From positions 124,001-188,000 of the forward strand of contig CAJUDZ010000003.1 of the NCBI GenBank assembly GCA_910584965.1: a stretch of 64,000 nucleotides of DNA, read 5' to 3'. A model generated the notes under the pieces. That model searched no databases, was not told where the DNA came from, and was given only the letters and a program-made list of their open reading frames with translations. This document shows, piece after piece, positions 1 through 9,300 of the stretch (positions are counted from its first letter, which is position 1; each line of letters opens with the position of its first letter). The translations under genes were made by a program, and so were the position numbers. Source of the stretch: an uncultured Lachnospiraceae bacterium. Its GTDB lineage: Bacteria > Bacillota > Clostridia > Lachnospirales > Lachnospiraceae.

Positions 1-1
1 G

Positions 2-1768
2 AATCCGTTAGTCTTTACGAACAGTATTTTTTCCGTGTTCGTCTGGCTTCTGTGCATTTATGCGGTAAATCTATCGCTGCACACGATCGATCTTTACGAT
101 ATGCTGGGATGGAAACTGGCGGGCGGGATTTCCTTTGCGTTTACTACGGCAATGCTGTTCGGCGCCAGACTGGAAGCGGCCGGAAACGTGGATTTCAAAG
201 ACTGGAAGCTGTGGATTTCCCTGCCGGTGCTGACCTGTCTTTTTACCATTCTTGTTCGGAAATCATGGAATTTTCTCGGAAATATGGAGGAACGGAAAGA
301 AAAACTGGCGCGGTATATCAAGGTGCCGCAGACATTGAAATCTCCGGTAAAAAACGCGGATATTTTAACGTTTGTGTTTCTGCTGCTTTGCTGGCTTCCC
401 GTTCTTCTCGCCGTATATCCGGGGTTTTTTGTCTATGACGCCCAGGATGAATATCTGCAGGTGGCGTCGAGGAATTTTACGACCCATCATCCGCTTGTGC
501 ATGTGCTGATGCTCGGCGGCATCATCTGCGCCGTCCATAAAGTAACGGATTCCTATAATCTGGGAATCGCCTGTTATATGTTTGTGCAGATGCTGATCGT
601 GGCAGGCGGTTTTACATTTCTTCTTGCCTGGCTCAGGAAAAAGAAAATCAATCGGACGCTGCGCATTCTTTCGCTGCTTTATTTCGCGTTTTTCCCGGTG
701 ATTGTGATGTTTACCCTCTGTTCCGCCAAAGATACGATTTTTACCGTGGCGCTGCTTTTGCTGCTGATCAGTATGCTGGAAATGGGAATGGCGGGGGAAC
801 GGTTCTTTCATTCCGGACCGGAAATGGCATTTTTTGTATTAAGCGCCCTGACGATGCTTTTGTTCCGAAAAAACGGCATCTATGCGTTTGCGGTCATGAT
901 ACTGGCGCTTCTTTTTTACCATAAGAAGTATCTGAAAAAAATGGGGATGCTCCTGGCGGTGATCGTTGTTTCCTACTTTCTGATAAGCGGCGGGCTGGCG
1001 GCCGTGCTGGGCGCGCATGAAACGGAAAATCAGGAAATTCTGACGGTGCCGATACAGCAGCTCGCCAGAACTTATAAATTCAACAAAGATGTTTTTTCCG
1101 AAGAAGAGATCGCCGTATTGCACGAAATCCTGCCGGAAGAGGCGCTTGTGCTCTATAATCCGAAGCTGTCCGACCCGGTGAAATACCGTTTCCGGAACGA
1201 AGCGTATCAGGCCGACAGGTCCAGATATCTCGAACTGTGGCTGAGAATCGGCCTCAGAAAACCGTTGTCTTATATTAACGCGTGGCTCGTTAATTCTTAC
1301 GGGTTCTGGTATCCGGATACGATCATCGACGTTTATTCCGGCAATACGGTATTTACGTTTACTTATGAAGACAGTTCCTATTTCGGATACGAAGTGGAAC
1401 TGCCCGGCGTCCGGGCGAGCAAAATCCCGTGGCTGGATGAAGCGTACAGACGGCTGTCATTAGAACTGGAACAGGAGAAGATACCGATCGTTTCCATGAT
1501 GTATTCTCCGGGCTGTCTGTTCTGGTGTTTTGCCTATGTGTTCATTTATGTCTTATACCGGCGGAAATATCACATTACGATTCCGTATCTGATGGTATTT
1601 CTGATCTGGCTCACCGTGCTGCTGGGTCCTACCTATCTGCCGAGATACGTGCTGATCTTCTGGTTCGGGCTGCCCCTGTTTGCTGCGGTAATGCTGGAAG
1701 AAGAAAAGTTTATCCGGACGGCCTGTGAAGAAATGCCCCAAACCGTTTCATCACGGGAGGAAGCGTAA
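2..1768 (+). CDS. DUF6020-family membrane protein, GT-C-like (5' end outside window)
   Basis: The reading frame is open from base 2, so the true start lies upstream; the GTG at 35 is only the first in-window start codon. The visible part (about 588 residues) is a multi-pass membrane protein. A short extracytoplasmic-type loop carries an acidic motif (YPGFFVYDAQDEY) followed by HHPLVH, a pattern typical of GT-C glycosyltransferase folds. It is clearly paralogous to the protein at 19519-21201: the YP..YxxD loop, the HHP motif, the AKD/GKD segment and a VPxQxLARTY-like stretch recur in the same order. A soluble C-terminal part precedes the last membrane segments. The likely role is transfer or modification of a lipid-linked sugar at the outer face of the membrane; substrate unknown. 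The family call rests on similarity to what I recall of DUF6020 and on the in-window paralogue. Confidence 0.7.
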   Translation, partial: NPLVFTNSIFSVFVWLLCIYAVNLSLHTIDLYDMLGWKLAGGISFAFTTAMLFGARLEAAGNVDFKDWKLWISLPVLTCLFTILVRKSWNFLGNMEERKEKLARYIKVPQTLKSPVKNADILTFVFLLLCWLPVLLAVYPGFFVYDAQDEYLQVASRNFTTHHPLVHVLMLGGIICAVHKVTDSYNLGIACYMFVQMLIVAGGFTFLLAWLRKKKINRTLRILSLLYFAFFPVIVMFTLCSAKDTIFTVALLLLLISMLEMGMAGERFFHSGPEMAFFVLSALTMLLFRKNGIYAFAVMILALLFYHKKYLKKMGMLLAVIVVSYFLISGGLAAVLGAHETENQEILTVPIQQLARTYKFNKDVFSEEEIAVLHEILPEEALVLYNPKLSDPVKYRFRNEAYQADRSRYLELWLRIGLRKPLSYINAWLVNSYGFWYPDTIIDVYSGNTVFTFTYEDSSYFGYEVELPGVRASKIPWLDEAYRRLSLELEQEKIPIVSMMYSPGCLFWCFAYVFIYVLYRRKYHITIPYLMVFLIWLTVLLGPTYLPRYVLIFWFGLPLFAAVMLEEEKFIRTACEEMPQTVSSREEA

Positions 1769-1782
1769 GGAAGCGCCGCGAT

Positions 1783-1811
1783 TTGCAACGAAACAGGAAT
1801 TATGTTATAAT
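1783..1811 (+). promoter_or_regulatory. SigA-type promoter with extended -10
   Basis: TTGCAA (1783-1788), a 17-base spacer and TATAAT (1806-1811), with TG one base before the -10, giving an extended -10 element. It lies just after the stop of the first gene and inside the N-terminal extension of the longest reading frame of the next. This supports starting that gene at 1869, with a leader of about 50 bases. Confidence 0.75.
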
Positions 1812-1868
1812 AAGCGCGGATTTGCGAGTCCGGGAGTTCAATATAATAACAGGAAAGCGTTACGGAGA

Positions 1869-4496
1869 ATGAATAAAGTTATTAACAGCCGACAGGCGGT
1901 TTGCGGAACGGTCTGGATCATATGTTTCTGCGTGATCATTGCATTGTGGCCGCTCAGGCTTGTGACGGAAAAAGTCGTTTCCGGGAGCAGCAGGCAGATG
2001 TCCATGCAGTCGGAAGCAATTACAGAGGAATACGTGGTGGAACAGATGTTTGTCGCGCAATACGACCGTCTGGAAAGCATCCGGATATATTTTCTGAATG
2101 AATCCGCGGGAGAAGAATTCTTTTTTGTTCTGCGGGATGCGTCGAGAAATATTCTGATGCAGCAGGCCGTATCCACGGATGATATGGAGGAAATGCCGGG
2201 ATTCTGTACGATACGGGTGAATCAGGAAACGGAAGTAGGCCGGGAATATTATTATGCCATACAGGGGATTTCCTCGGATTTTTATGTGGCTTATGAGGAC
2301 ACGGAAACATCCGGCACGATTTATAACGGAACGCTGTATTACGGCAATGTAGAAGATACGGAGCATAATATTATTACCGAATACGTATACAAAATTCCGC
2401 TTCGAAAGGGCAGAACACTGGTGTGTGATGTCCTGCTTGTGCTGTTTTCAATGCTGACGGCTTATTTCAGCGGGAAATATTATAAGAAATATCCGGACAG
2501 AAACAGGCTTCTGACGGTGGAAACGGTATGGAAACGGACGGCGACGCCTGTCATCCTTGCGGGGACGGCGGTCTGCATTGCGGCGGTCTGGCCCTGTAAA
2601 CTGTTTTCGCCATATGCCGAGAACAATCTGTTTTTTATAGCGGGAATCCTGATCACGGCGGGGATTCTGCTTTACGGAGTCCATCATCGGAGACCGCATA
2701 AGAGCAGCGATATGGGACTCTCCGCCCTGCGCGACCGGTGGCCGGACTATCTGCAGACGGTGTTTCTGGCGCTGGCGATTCAGGCGTGCGTGCATTATAT
2801 GAATGGCTTATATGAGATTCATCATATGATCGCATACCGGGAAATGCTCGTTTATTTCGGCCTTGCGGTAATCGCTACCTATAAACGGCGGGAACTGTTT
2901 CACTGGATGAATCTGATTTATCTGGCCGCAGCCGCGTTTGCCGGGCATTCCTATTACCAGAAGCAGCTCGCCTCGCCGGATATGGTCATGCCCGGAACGG
3001 AAGAAGGGATTCAGGTTGTAAAACTGACCGTCTGGGCCGGCATCATTGCGGGAATCGTGATTCTCAATACGATTTACGGCTTTGTGCGTCTGGCGCGCAC
3101 ATGTTTTGCGGGCCGGCCGGTAGGAGTCCGGAAAGCCGGCATCTGGTACGGCGCGGTGACGGCATTGTTTTTCATGCTTTTGATCATATTCCGGAATACG
3201 AGAGGATGGCCCATTTATCTCGTGTGCGCTTTTACGCTGTATTATGTGCGCGTCATGTTCTGGGAAAAGAGGGACAGGCTGCTTCCCAATATCTGTAACG
3301 GCATTCTGCTTCATTTTATGGTGTCTGCCGGGTACTGCCTGATACACAGGCCATATATGTTTTACCAGTATTACCGGTATCCGTTTACTTTTCATACGGT
3401 AACGATCTGCGCGGTCTATTTGTCGCTCGTTGTCTGTGCGGCTTTTGTGAAACTGCTTGACGGTTACCGCAGGGAACCGAAACTTGCCGCCGTTTGGAAG
3501 GAACTGACGGTTTTCGGAATTTCCGTCATTTATCTGATTTTTACGCTGTCCAGGACAGGCTATCTGGCAGTGGCCGCGATGGCGCTTATTATCATGCCGG
3601 TAATCTGCCTGGGCATGCGGAAAAAAGCGAGAAGTTTCTTTACGGCATGCGGGATGATGATTGCTGTCGTTTTGCTTTGCTTCCCGGCGGTTTTTACTGC
3701 ACAGCGCATTGTACCTGCGGTGGCGGCTCAGCCGGAAACGATGGAGATCGAAGAACTTCCGAGTGAAATTTTGCACGGCAGGGATTTGGATTCCAATTAT
3801 TATATGACGTTACGGCGTTTTATTCATGTATTTCAGATGAAGGTATTCGGAATCCCGGAAGAAGAGTGTATCAACCAGTATAAAATTGTAAAAAATGAAA
3901 GAAACGATATAAACCTGATCGACGGGAATTTTGCCGGTGACGGTATGCTTGTGGTTACGTCGGATTTTTCAGGGGATGAAATTTCCGCGGAAGAAGCGCA
4001 GGATACGGAAGATATGCCGGAAGAAGAATCCGAAGAACAGTCTGTGGAAGAAGAGCAGGAAAGCGATGCCGAAGCCTATACCAACGGACGGCTGGATATT
4101 TTCCGGCTGTATTATGAAAATCTGAATATGAAGGGCCATGATGAAATGGGTATTACGCTGCCGGACGGGAATCTGATCGTCCATGCGCATAATATCTATC
4201 TTCAGACCGCTTATGACCACGGTATGCCGGTGGGCGCCGCATTTATCCTGTTCGGATTCGCCACGCTGATACAGTCAGCGATTTACTATAAAAGAAGAAA
4301 AGACGACAGATCATGCAGTATCCTGCCGCTTGCAATGCTGATTTTATTTGCGGCTGCCGGACTGACGGAATGGATTTTCCACCCGTGTAATCCGATCGCA
4401 TTCTGTCTGTTGTTAATGCTTGCGCCGCTTTTGTCCGATATGGGGCGCACCGCAGAAGGAACGAGTAGAAATGGAAAAGAGACGAAAACCGTTTAA
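1869..4496 (+). CDS. O-antigen ligase / Wzy-type polymerase with acidic loop insertion
   Basis: This 875-residue multi-pass membrane protein ends in the O-antigen ligase (Wzy_C) signature. A large outer loop contains HAHNIYLQ near residue 772, then a glycine and a hydrophobic helix (YDHGMPVGAAF), as in WaaL and Wzy proteins that join or ligate lipid-linked glycans. It is unusually large for the family (about 400-600 residues); the N-terminal 230 residues look like an extra outer-face domain behind one membrane anchor. Residues about 702-737, just before the catalytic-type loop, form a Glu/Asp-rich low-complexity insertion. The start at 1869 is chosen because a strong promoter sits within the longer frame; GGAG lies very close upstream, so initiation may be weak. 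Its end overlaps the next gene by 26 bases. Polymerase versus ligase cannot be decided from sequence. Confidence 0.75.
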   Translation: MNKVINSRQAVCGTVWIICFCVIIALWPLRLVTEKVVSGSSRQMSMQSEAITEEYVVEQMFVAQYDRLESIRIYFLNESAGEEFFFVLRDASRNILMQQAVSTDDMEEMPGFCTIRVNQETEVGREYYYAIQGISSDFYVAYEDTETSGTIYNGTLYYGNVEDTEHNIITEYVYKIPLRKGRTLVCDVLLVLFSMLTAYFSGKYYKKYPDRNRLLTVETVWKRTATPVILAGTAVCIAAVWPCKLFSPYAENNLFFIAGILITAGILLYGVHHRRPHKSSDMGLSALRDRWPDYLQTVFLALAIQACVHYMNGLYEIHHMIAYREMLVYFGLAVIATYKRRELFHWMNLIYLAAAAFAGHSYYQKQLASPDMVMPGTEEGIQVVKLTVWAGIIAGIVILNTIYGFVRLARTCFAGRPVGVRKAGIWYGAVTALFFMLLIIFRNTRGWPIYLVCAFTLYYVRVMFWEKRDRLLPNICNGILLHFMVSAGYCLIHRPYMFYQYYRYPFTFHTVTICAVYLSLVVCAAFVKLLDGYRREPKLAAVWKELTVFGISVIYLIFTLSRTGYLAVAAMALIIMPVICLGMRKKARSFFTACGMMIAVVLLCFPAVFTAQRIVPAVAAQPETMEIEELPSEILHGRDLDSNYYMTLRRFIHVFQMKVFGIPEEECINQYKIVKNERNDINLIDGNFAGDGMLVVTSDFSGDEISAEEAQDTEDMPEEESEEQSVEEEQESDAEAYTNGRLDIFRLYYENLNMKGHDEMGITLPDGNLIVHAHNIYLQTAYDHGMPVGAAFILFGFATLIQSAIYYKRRKDDRSCSILPLAMLILFAAAGLTEWIFHPCNPIAFCLLLMLAPLLSDMGRTAEGTSRNGKETKTV

Positions 4497-6354
4497 TGTA
4501 AAATTATTTTATCGAAGAACCGCTTTGATTATCTATGATGTGATCAGCATTGTAATAGCAAGTTATCTGGGGATTCTGATTCGTTATGACGGCAAGGTGG
4601 ACCTGATACCGGAGCATTTTATTCAGCCGATCGAACATTTTCTTCCGCTGAATATTCTGCTGACGCTGGTAATTTTCTATATTTTTCGGTTATACAGCAG
4701 CCTGTGGGCGTTTGCAGGAGAGACGGAGCTGCAGAACATTGTCGTATCCTGTGTGACGGCGACGGTTGTGAACGGCATCGGTCTGCAGTTTTTTAAGACG
4801 GCGGGCCAGGCGGTTCCCAGAAGCTACCACTTTCTGTATTTGTGCCTTCTTATCAGCTGTATTTTTGCGAGCCGTTTTTCCTACCGCTTTTTCAGGGGCA
4901 TCAAGCATAAGCAGCAGAATAAGAAAAATAAGATTTCCGTCATGGTTGTGGGCGCCGGAGAAGCGGCGAACGCCATTATCAAGGAGATTGTGAACAGCAA
5001 TTTTTCCACGATGGTCATCCGCTGCATTATCGACGACGATAAAGGCAAATGGGGCAGATACATTCAGGGAATCAAAGTGGCCGGAGGCCGTGACAAGATT
5101 GTGGAATGCGCCGATATTTACGGAATTGACGAAATTATTGTGGCGATGCCTTCCGCGTCCAGGGCGGAAATCAAAAATGTTCTGGAAATCTGTAAGGATA
5201 CGAATTGTAAGCTGCGCTCCCTTCCGGGCATGTACCAGCTTGTGAACGGAGAGGTCAGCATCAGCAAGCTGCGGGACGTGGAAGTCGAGGATTTGCTTGG
5301 GAGAGAACCGATCAGCGTGGATATGGATTCGATTCTCGGTTATGTGCAGGGTAAAACGGTGCTCGTGACGGGCGGCGGCGGTTCCATCGGAAGCGAACTG
5401 TGCAGACAGATCGCGCAGCATAAGCCGAAACGGCTGGTGATTCTCGATATTTATGAAAACAATGTCTATGACGTACAGCAGGAACTGAAAATGAAGCATC
5501 CGGAACTGGATCTCGTGGTGCTCATCGCGTCCGTGCGGAATACGAACCGCATGAACTGGATTTTCTCAAATTACCGGCCGGATATCGTCTATCATGCGGC
5601 GGCGCATAAGCATGTGCCCCTGATGGAGGACAGCCCGACGGAAGCGGTTAAGAACAATGTATTCGGAACGTTTAAAACGGCACAGGCGGCGGCCATGAGC
5701 GGTGCGAGAAGGTTCGTTATGATCTCGACGGACAAGGCGGTCAATCCCACGAACATTATGGGGGCGAGCAAGCGTATCTGCGAGATGATTATTCAGATTT
5801 TTAACAAACATTACGATACGGAATTTGTGGCCGTGCGGTTCGGCAACGTGCTTGGCAGCAACGGAAGCGTTATTCCGCTGTTTAAGAAGCAGATCGCGGA
5901 AGGCGGCCCGGTTACGGTAACGCATCCCGATATCATCCGGTATTTTATGACGATTCCGGAGGCGGTGTCGCTCGTTCTGCAGGCAGGCGCCTATGCGCGG
6001 GGCGGCGAGATCTTTGTGCTGGATATGGGAGAACCGGTCAGAATCCTTGACCTGGCGGAAAATCTGATCCGCCTGTCCGGATACCGGGTTGGAGAGGATA
6101 TTAAGATTCAGTTTACGGGTCTGCGTCCCGGTGAAAAATTGTACGAAGAACTGCTGATGGACGAAGAAGGAATGCGGGATACGGCAAACCGCATGATTCA
6201 TATCGGAAGGCCGATCGAAGTGGATGAGCAGGAATTTTTCGTCCAGTTAAAAGAGCTGAAAGACGAATGCCTGATTGAAAGCTCGGATATCAGGCCTTTG
6301 ATACAGAATATTGTGCCGACTTATCATTATGAAAAAGACGGCAGCATGAAATAG
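4471..6354 (+). CDS. pglF-like: Nucleotide-sugar 4,6-dehydratase, PglF/FlaA1/CapD family
   Basis: A 627-residue protein with four N-terminal membrane helices (about 1-130), a CoA-binding-like Rossmann domain (about 140-270) and a C-terminal short-chain dehydrogenase domain with the NAD loop TGGGGSIGSEL near residue 300. The catalytic stretch reads STDKAVNPTNIMGASKR: the usual YxxxK is MxxxK (Met430, Lys434), which marks PglF/WbpM-type UDP-GlcNAc 4,6-dehydratases. These make the UDP-4-keto-6-deoxy sugar used for bacillosamine-type residues. I start at the ATG at 4471 (AGAAGGA ten bases upstream). The aminotransferase and phosphoglycosyl transferase follow immediately, as in pgl loci, so it probably provides the first sugar of a lipid-linked glycan. 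The exact UDP-sugar is inferred. Confidence 0.9.
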   Translation: MEKRRKPFNVKLFYRRTALIIYDVISIVIASYLGILIRYDGKVDLIPEHFIQPIEHFLPLNILLTLVIFYIFRLYSSLWAFAGETELQNIVVSCVTATVVNGIGLQFFKTAGQAVPRSYHFLYLCLLISCIFASRFSYRFFRGIKHKQQNKKNKISVMVVGAGEAANAIIKEIVNSNFSTMVIRCIIDDDKGKWGRYIQGIKVAGGRDKIVECADIYGIDEIIVAMPSASRAEIKNVLEICKDTNCKLRSLPGMYQLVNGEVSISKLRDVEVEDLLGREPISVDMDSILGYVQGKTVLVTGGGGSIGSELCRQIAQHKPKRLVILDIYENNVYDVQQELKMKHPELDLVVLIASVRNTNRMNWIFSNYRPDIVYHAAAHKHVPLMEDSPTEAVKNNVFGTFKTAQAAAMSGARRFVMISTDKAVNPTNIMGASKRICEMIIQIFNKHYDTEFVAVRFGNVLGSNGSVIPLFKKQIAEGGPVTVTHPDIIRYFMTIPEAVSLVLQAGAYARGGEIFVLDMGEPVRILDLAENLIRLSGYRVGEDIKIQFTGLRPGEKLYEELLMDEEGMRDTANRMIHIGRPIEVDEQEFFVQLKELKDECLIESSDIRPLIQNIVPTYHYEKDGSMK

Positions 6355-6393
6355 CGGCCGGGAAAGATGCGGCGGAGCAAGGGAGGTTTATCT

Positions 6394-7527
6394 GTGGAAA
6401 AGAAGAGAATTTATCTGTCATCGCCCACCATGCACGGTGAGGAACAGGAATTTGTAAAAGAGGCGTTCGACACAAACTGGGTCGCGCCGCTTGGGCCGAA
6501 TGTGACGGCCTTTGAGAAAGAAATGACGGCATATACGAAAGCGGGCCATGCAACCGCGTTAAGCGCGGGCACCGCGGCCATTCATCTTGCGCTGAAACTG
6601 CTGGATATCGGGCCGGGAGACGTGGTATTCGTTTCCGACCTGACTTTTTCCGCGACCTGTAATCCTATCGTTTATGAAAAAGCGACGCCTGTCTTTATCG
6701 ATGCGGAGCCGGATACCTGGAACATGTCGCCCGGGGCGCTTGAAAAGGCATTCGAGAAATATCCGCATCCGAAAGCGGTCCTTTGTGCCTATCTGTACGG
6801 CACGCCCGCAAAAATCGATGAAATCATGGCAATCTGTAAGGACCATCAAGTCCCTTATATAGAAGATGCGGCGGAGTCGCTTGGCAGTACCTATAAAGGA
6901 AGACATACGGGAACCTTTGGCAGATTCGGCATTTATTCTTTTAACGGAAACAAGATCATTACGACTTCCGGCGGCGGCATGCTGGTGTCGGAGGATGAAG
7001 AAGCCGTCAAAAAGGCGCTCTTTTTAGCCACGCAGGCCAGAGATCCGGCAAGACACTACCAACATTCCCAGATCGGTTATAATTACAGAATGAGCAATGT
7101 GGTGGCGGGTATCGGAAGGGGACAGCTTCTGCATCTGGAGGAACATAAGGCGCGCAAACAGGCTATTTACAACCAGTACCGGGAAGCCTTCGCGGACATT
7201 CCCGAAATCACGATGAATCCGTTAAATCCGGACGGCGAAGCCAACAACTGGCTTTCCGGCATGTTGATCGGGGAAGGCAGTCATGTGACGCCGGATATGA
7301 TCATGGATGCGCTGGAAGCGGAAAATATCGAGAGCAGGCCGGTCTGGAAGCCGATGCACGAACAGCCCGTATTTGCGGCGTGCGATTTTGTGCCGCATAA
7401 CGGGGATGGCAGCAGCGCGGGCAGCGATATTTTTGCAAGAGGTTTGTGCCTGCCGAGCGATATCAAAAACACGCCGGAAGATATGGAACTGATCATCGGC
7501 ATTATCAGAAACTGTTTCGGAAGATAG
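6394..7527 (+). CDS. pglE-like: DegT/DnrJ/EryC1-family UDP-4-keto-sugar aminotransferase
   Basis: A 377-residue fold-type I PLP aminotransferase of the DegT/DnrJ/EryC1/StrS family. The PLP lysine is Lys187 in SFNGNKII, preceded by IEDAAESLGS, the usual PLP-ring-contacting region. It should convert the 4-keto sugar from the preceding dehydratase into a 4-amino-4,6-dideoxy sugar with glutamate as donor. The GTG at 6394 is preferred over an upstream ATG at 6367 because GGGAGG (6381-6386) lies seven bases before it. Gene order matches pglF-pglE-pglC, but no PglD-type acetyltransferase follows, and none is seen elsewhere in the window. The amino group may therefore be modified differently, for example by formylation or ligation, or stay free. 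Confidence 0.9.
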   Translation: MEKKRIYLSSPTMHGEEQEFVKEAFDTNWVAPLGPNVTAFEKEMTAYTKAGHATALSAGTAAIHLALKLLDIGPGDVVFVSDLTFSATCNPIVYEKATPVFIDAEPDTWNMSPGALEKAFEKYPHPKAVLCAYLYGTPAKIDEIMAICKDHQVPYIEDAAESLGSTYKGRHTGTFGRFGIYSFNGNKIITTSGGGMLVSEDEEAVKKALFLATQARDPARHYQHSQIGYNYRMSNVVAGIGRGQLLHLEEHKARKQAIYNQYREAFADIPEITMNPLNPDGEANNWLSGMLIGEGSHVTPDMIMDALEAENIESRPVWKPMHEQPVFAACDFVPHNGDGSSAGSDIFARGLCLPSDIKNTPEDMELIIGIIRNCFGR

Positions 7528-7584
7528 AGAGGACACGGCCTGATTAAGTGCGGGAAAACGTAGAATGAAGAGGAGGGCAAAGCG

Positions 7585-8214
7585 GTGATTTATGCAAAAT
7601 ACATCAAGAGAATATTGGATATTTTATTGTCTTTGTCGGCAATTATCGTATTGAGCCCGATGCTTCTTATTTTGTACATTCTTGTCAGGGTAAAACTCGG
7701 AAGTCCCGTTATATTTCATCAGGAGCGCCCGGGCAGAAACGGGGAAATTTTTACCCTCTGTAAGTTCCGTACCATGACGGACAGGCGGGACGAAAACGGA
7801 GAACTGTTGCCGGATGAAGAGCGTCTGACGAAATTTGGCAGGCTGCTTCGTTCGACCAGCCTGGACGAACTGCCGGAACTGTTTAATATCCTGAAAGGCG
7901 ATATGAGCCTGATCGGTCCAAGACCGCTTCTCGTGCGGTATCTGCCCTGGTATACGGAAGAAGAACGGCACAGACACGACGTGCGGCCGGGCCTGACGGG
8001 GCTGGCACAGGTAAACGGCCGGAATGCCCTCGGCTGGGAAGGGCGGTTTGCCTATGATCTGGAGTATGTAAAACATTGCAGCTTCTGGATGGATATGAAA
8101 ATTATCGGAATGACCGCAGGCAAAGTGCTGAAACGTTCCGGCACGCTGTCGGGTGCGGAACAGACAGTGGAAGATTTCGACGTGTACCGGAAGAAGCAGG
8201 CCCGGCCGGAATAA
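7585..8214 (+). CDS. pglC-like: Small monotopic phosphoglycosyl transferase (PglC-type)
   Basis: A 209-residue enzyme of the bacterial sugar transferase family. One N-terminal re-entrant hydrophobic helix is followed by KFRTM, the catalytic Asp-Glu pair (Asp94-Glu95 in SLDELPEL), LKGDMSLIGPRPLL and RPGLTGLAQVNGRN. The length equals that of minimal PglC enzymes, which move a phospho-sugar from UDP to undecaprenyl phosphate to start a glycan. GTG at 7585 is the start, with AGGAGGG (7571-7577) seven bases upstream. With the dehydratase and aminotransferase before it, the expected substrate is a UDP-bacillosamine-like sugar. A second initiating enzyme at 46532 belongs to the larger WbaP-like class, so this region starts more than one glycan. 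Confidence 0.92.
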   Translation: MIYAKYIKRILDILLSLSAIIVLSPMLLILYILVRVKLGSPVIFHQERPGRNGEIFTLCKFRTMTDRRDENGELLPDEERLTKFGRLLRSTSLDELPELFNILKGDMSLIGPRPLLVRYLPWYTEEERHRHDVRPGLTGLAQVNGRNALGWEGRFAYDLEYVKHCSFWMDMKIIGMTAGKVLKRSGTLSGAEQTVEDFDVYRKKQARPE

Positions 8215-8234
8215 TCCGGCCCGGACAGGCCTGG

Positions 8235-8279
8235 CCCGGTCAGATATGATCCGGACATACATGACCCGGTCAGATATGA
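8235..8279 (+). repeat. Short direct repeat, period 30
   Basis: CCCGGTCAGATATGA occurs at 8235-8249 and again at 8265-8279, with ATCCGGACATACATG-like sequence between. It sits in the gap between the phosphoglycosyl transferase and the PLP enzyme, upstream of the AGGAG site. Only two copies are present and no function is evident. Confidence 0.6.
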
Positions 8280-8302
8280 ACGTAGATATAAGGAGAGCAT
8301 CC

Positions 8303-9277
8303 ATGAAGATAATTCCCGTATTTGAGAAAACGCCGGAACGCACCTGTATTCAGGAACTGTCGGACAGTTACGGAAGCTGCCGGGTTTTTATGAAAAGAGA
8401 CGATTTGATACCTTTCAGCTTCGGCGGAAACAAGGCGCGGAAAGCGGCGGAATTTTACCGGGAGATCAAAAAGACATCGCCGGATGTCGTGATGACCTAC
8501 GGGAGCAACAGTTCCAACCATTGCCGCATTATCGCCAATATGGCGGCGGGAATGGGACTTTCCTGTCATATCATTTCGCCGGAAGAGAACAGGGAGCTGT
8601 TAAACAATACGAAGCTGGTACGGGATTTCGGGGCGGTTATCGAAACCTGTCCCGTCACGAAGGTGGCGGAGACGATCGAAAACCGGAAGGCCGCATACAG
8701 AGCGGCGGGAAGGACGCCCTATTTCATTGCCGGCGGCGGACACGGCAACTGCGGCACGGAGGCGTATGTAAAAGCATACCGGGAAATCGAAGCATACGAG
8801 AAAGAAAACAATCTTTATTTTGACTATATATTCCACGCTTCCGGCACGGGAACCACGCAGGCCGGACTATTATGCGGCAGCCTGCTGTCCGCGGACAGAC
8901 GGCGGGTGATCGTGGGAATCAGTATTGCGCGGGAAGCGGAGAGAGGCAGAGAAGTCGTAAAAGAAAGCATCCGGGAGTATCTTGGTGAAAAATTTAACGA
9001 TTTGTACCGGGAAGAATGTCTGATTTTTACGGACGCATACCGATGCGGCGGCTATGGGCAGTATACGCCGGAAGTGACAGGAACGATTGAAACCGTGATG
9101 AAACGGGAAGGCATCGCGATGGATGCGACTTATGTCGGGAAGGCTTTCTGCGGAATGCTCGCTTATCTTACGGAAAACGATATCCGGGACAAAAAAATCC
9201 TTTTCGTTCATACGGGCGGCGGGCCGCTGTTCTTTGACGGACTGGCAGACGGCGTTTTGTTTTCGGAAAATTCATGA
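8303..9277 (+). CDS. PLP enzyme, ACC deaminase / D-cysteine desulfhydrase family
   Basis: A 324-residue fold-type II PLP protein. The N-terminal MKRDDLIPFSFGGNKARK holds the PLP lysine (Lys44), followed by TYGSNSSNHCR, and a C-terminal VHTGGGPLFFDG glycine loop binds the cofactor phosphate. This is the pattern of 1-aminocyclopropane-carboxylate deaminase and D-cysteine desulfhydrase, which eliminate or deaminate amino acids. ATG at 8303 has AGGAG seven bases upstream; the longer frame begins inside the previous gene and is not used. Its stop overlaps an alternative start of the ATP-grasp gene. A PLP amino-acid enzyme beside an ATP-grasp ligase inside a pgl-like core suggests that an unusual amino acid or keto acid is made and attached to a sugar. 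Real substrate unknown. Confidence 0.8.
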   Translation: MKIIPVFEKTPERTCIQELSDSYGSCRVFMKRDDLIPFSFGGNKARKAAEFYREIKKTSPDVVMTYGSNSSNHCRIIANMAAGMGLSCHIISPEENRELLNNTKLVRDFGAVIETCPVTKVAETIENRKAAYRAAGRTPYFIAGGGHGNCGTEAYVKAYREIEAYEKENNLYFDYIFHASGTGTTQAGLLCGSLLSADRRRVIVGISIAREAERGREVVKESIREYLGEKFNDLYREECLIFTDAYRCGGYGQYTPEVTGTIETVMKREGIAMDATYVGKAFCGMLAYLTENDIRDKKILFVHTGGGPLFFDGLADGVLFSENS

Positions 9278-9300
9278 ATTGGGAAGGAACGGGAAATGCG

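Noticed and set aside
365..811. Reverse-strand open frames, repeated across the whole window (for example 365-811, 2808-3776, 9208-10350, 56119-57777)
   Set aside because: They lie fully opposite genes with clear family motifs, are rich in Arg/His/Pro as expected for antisense frames, and match no domain I know.
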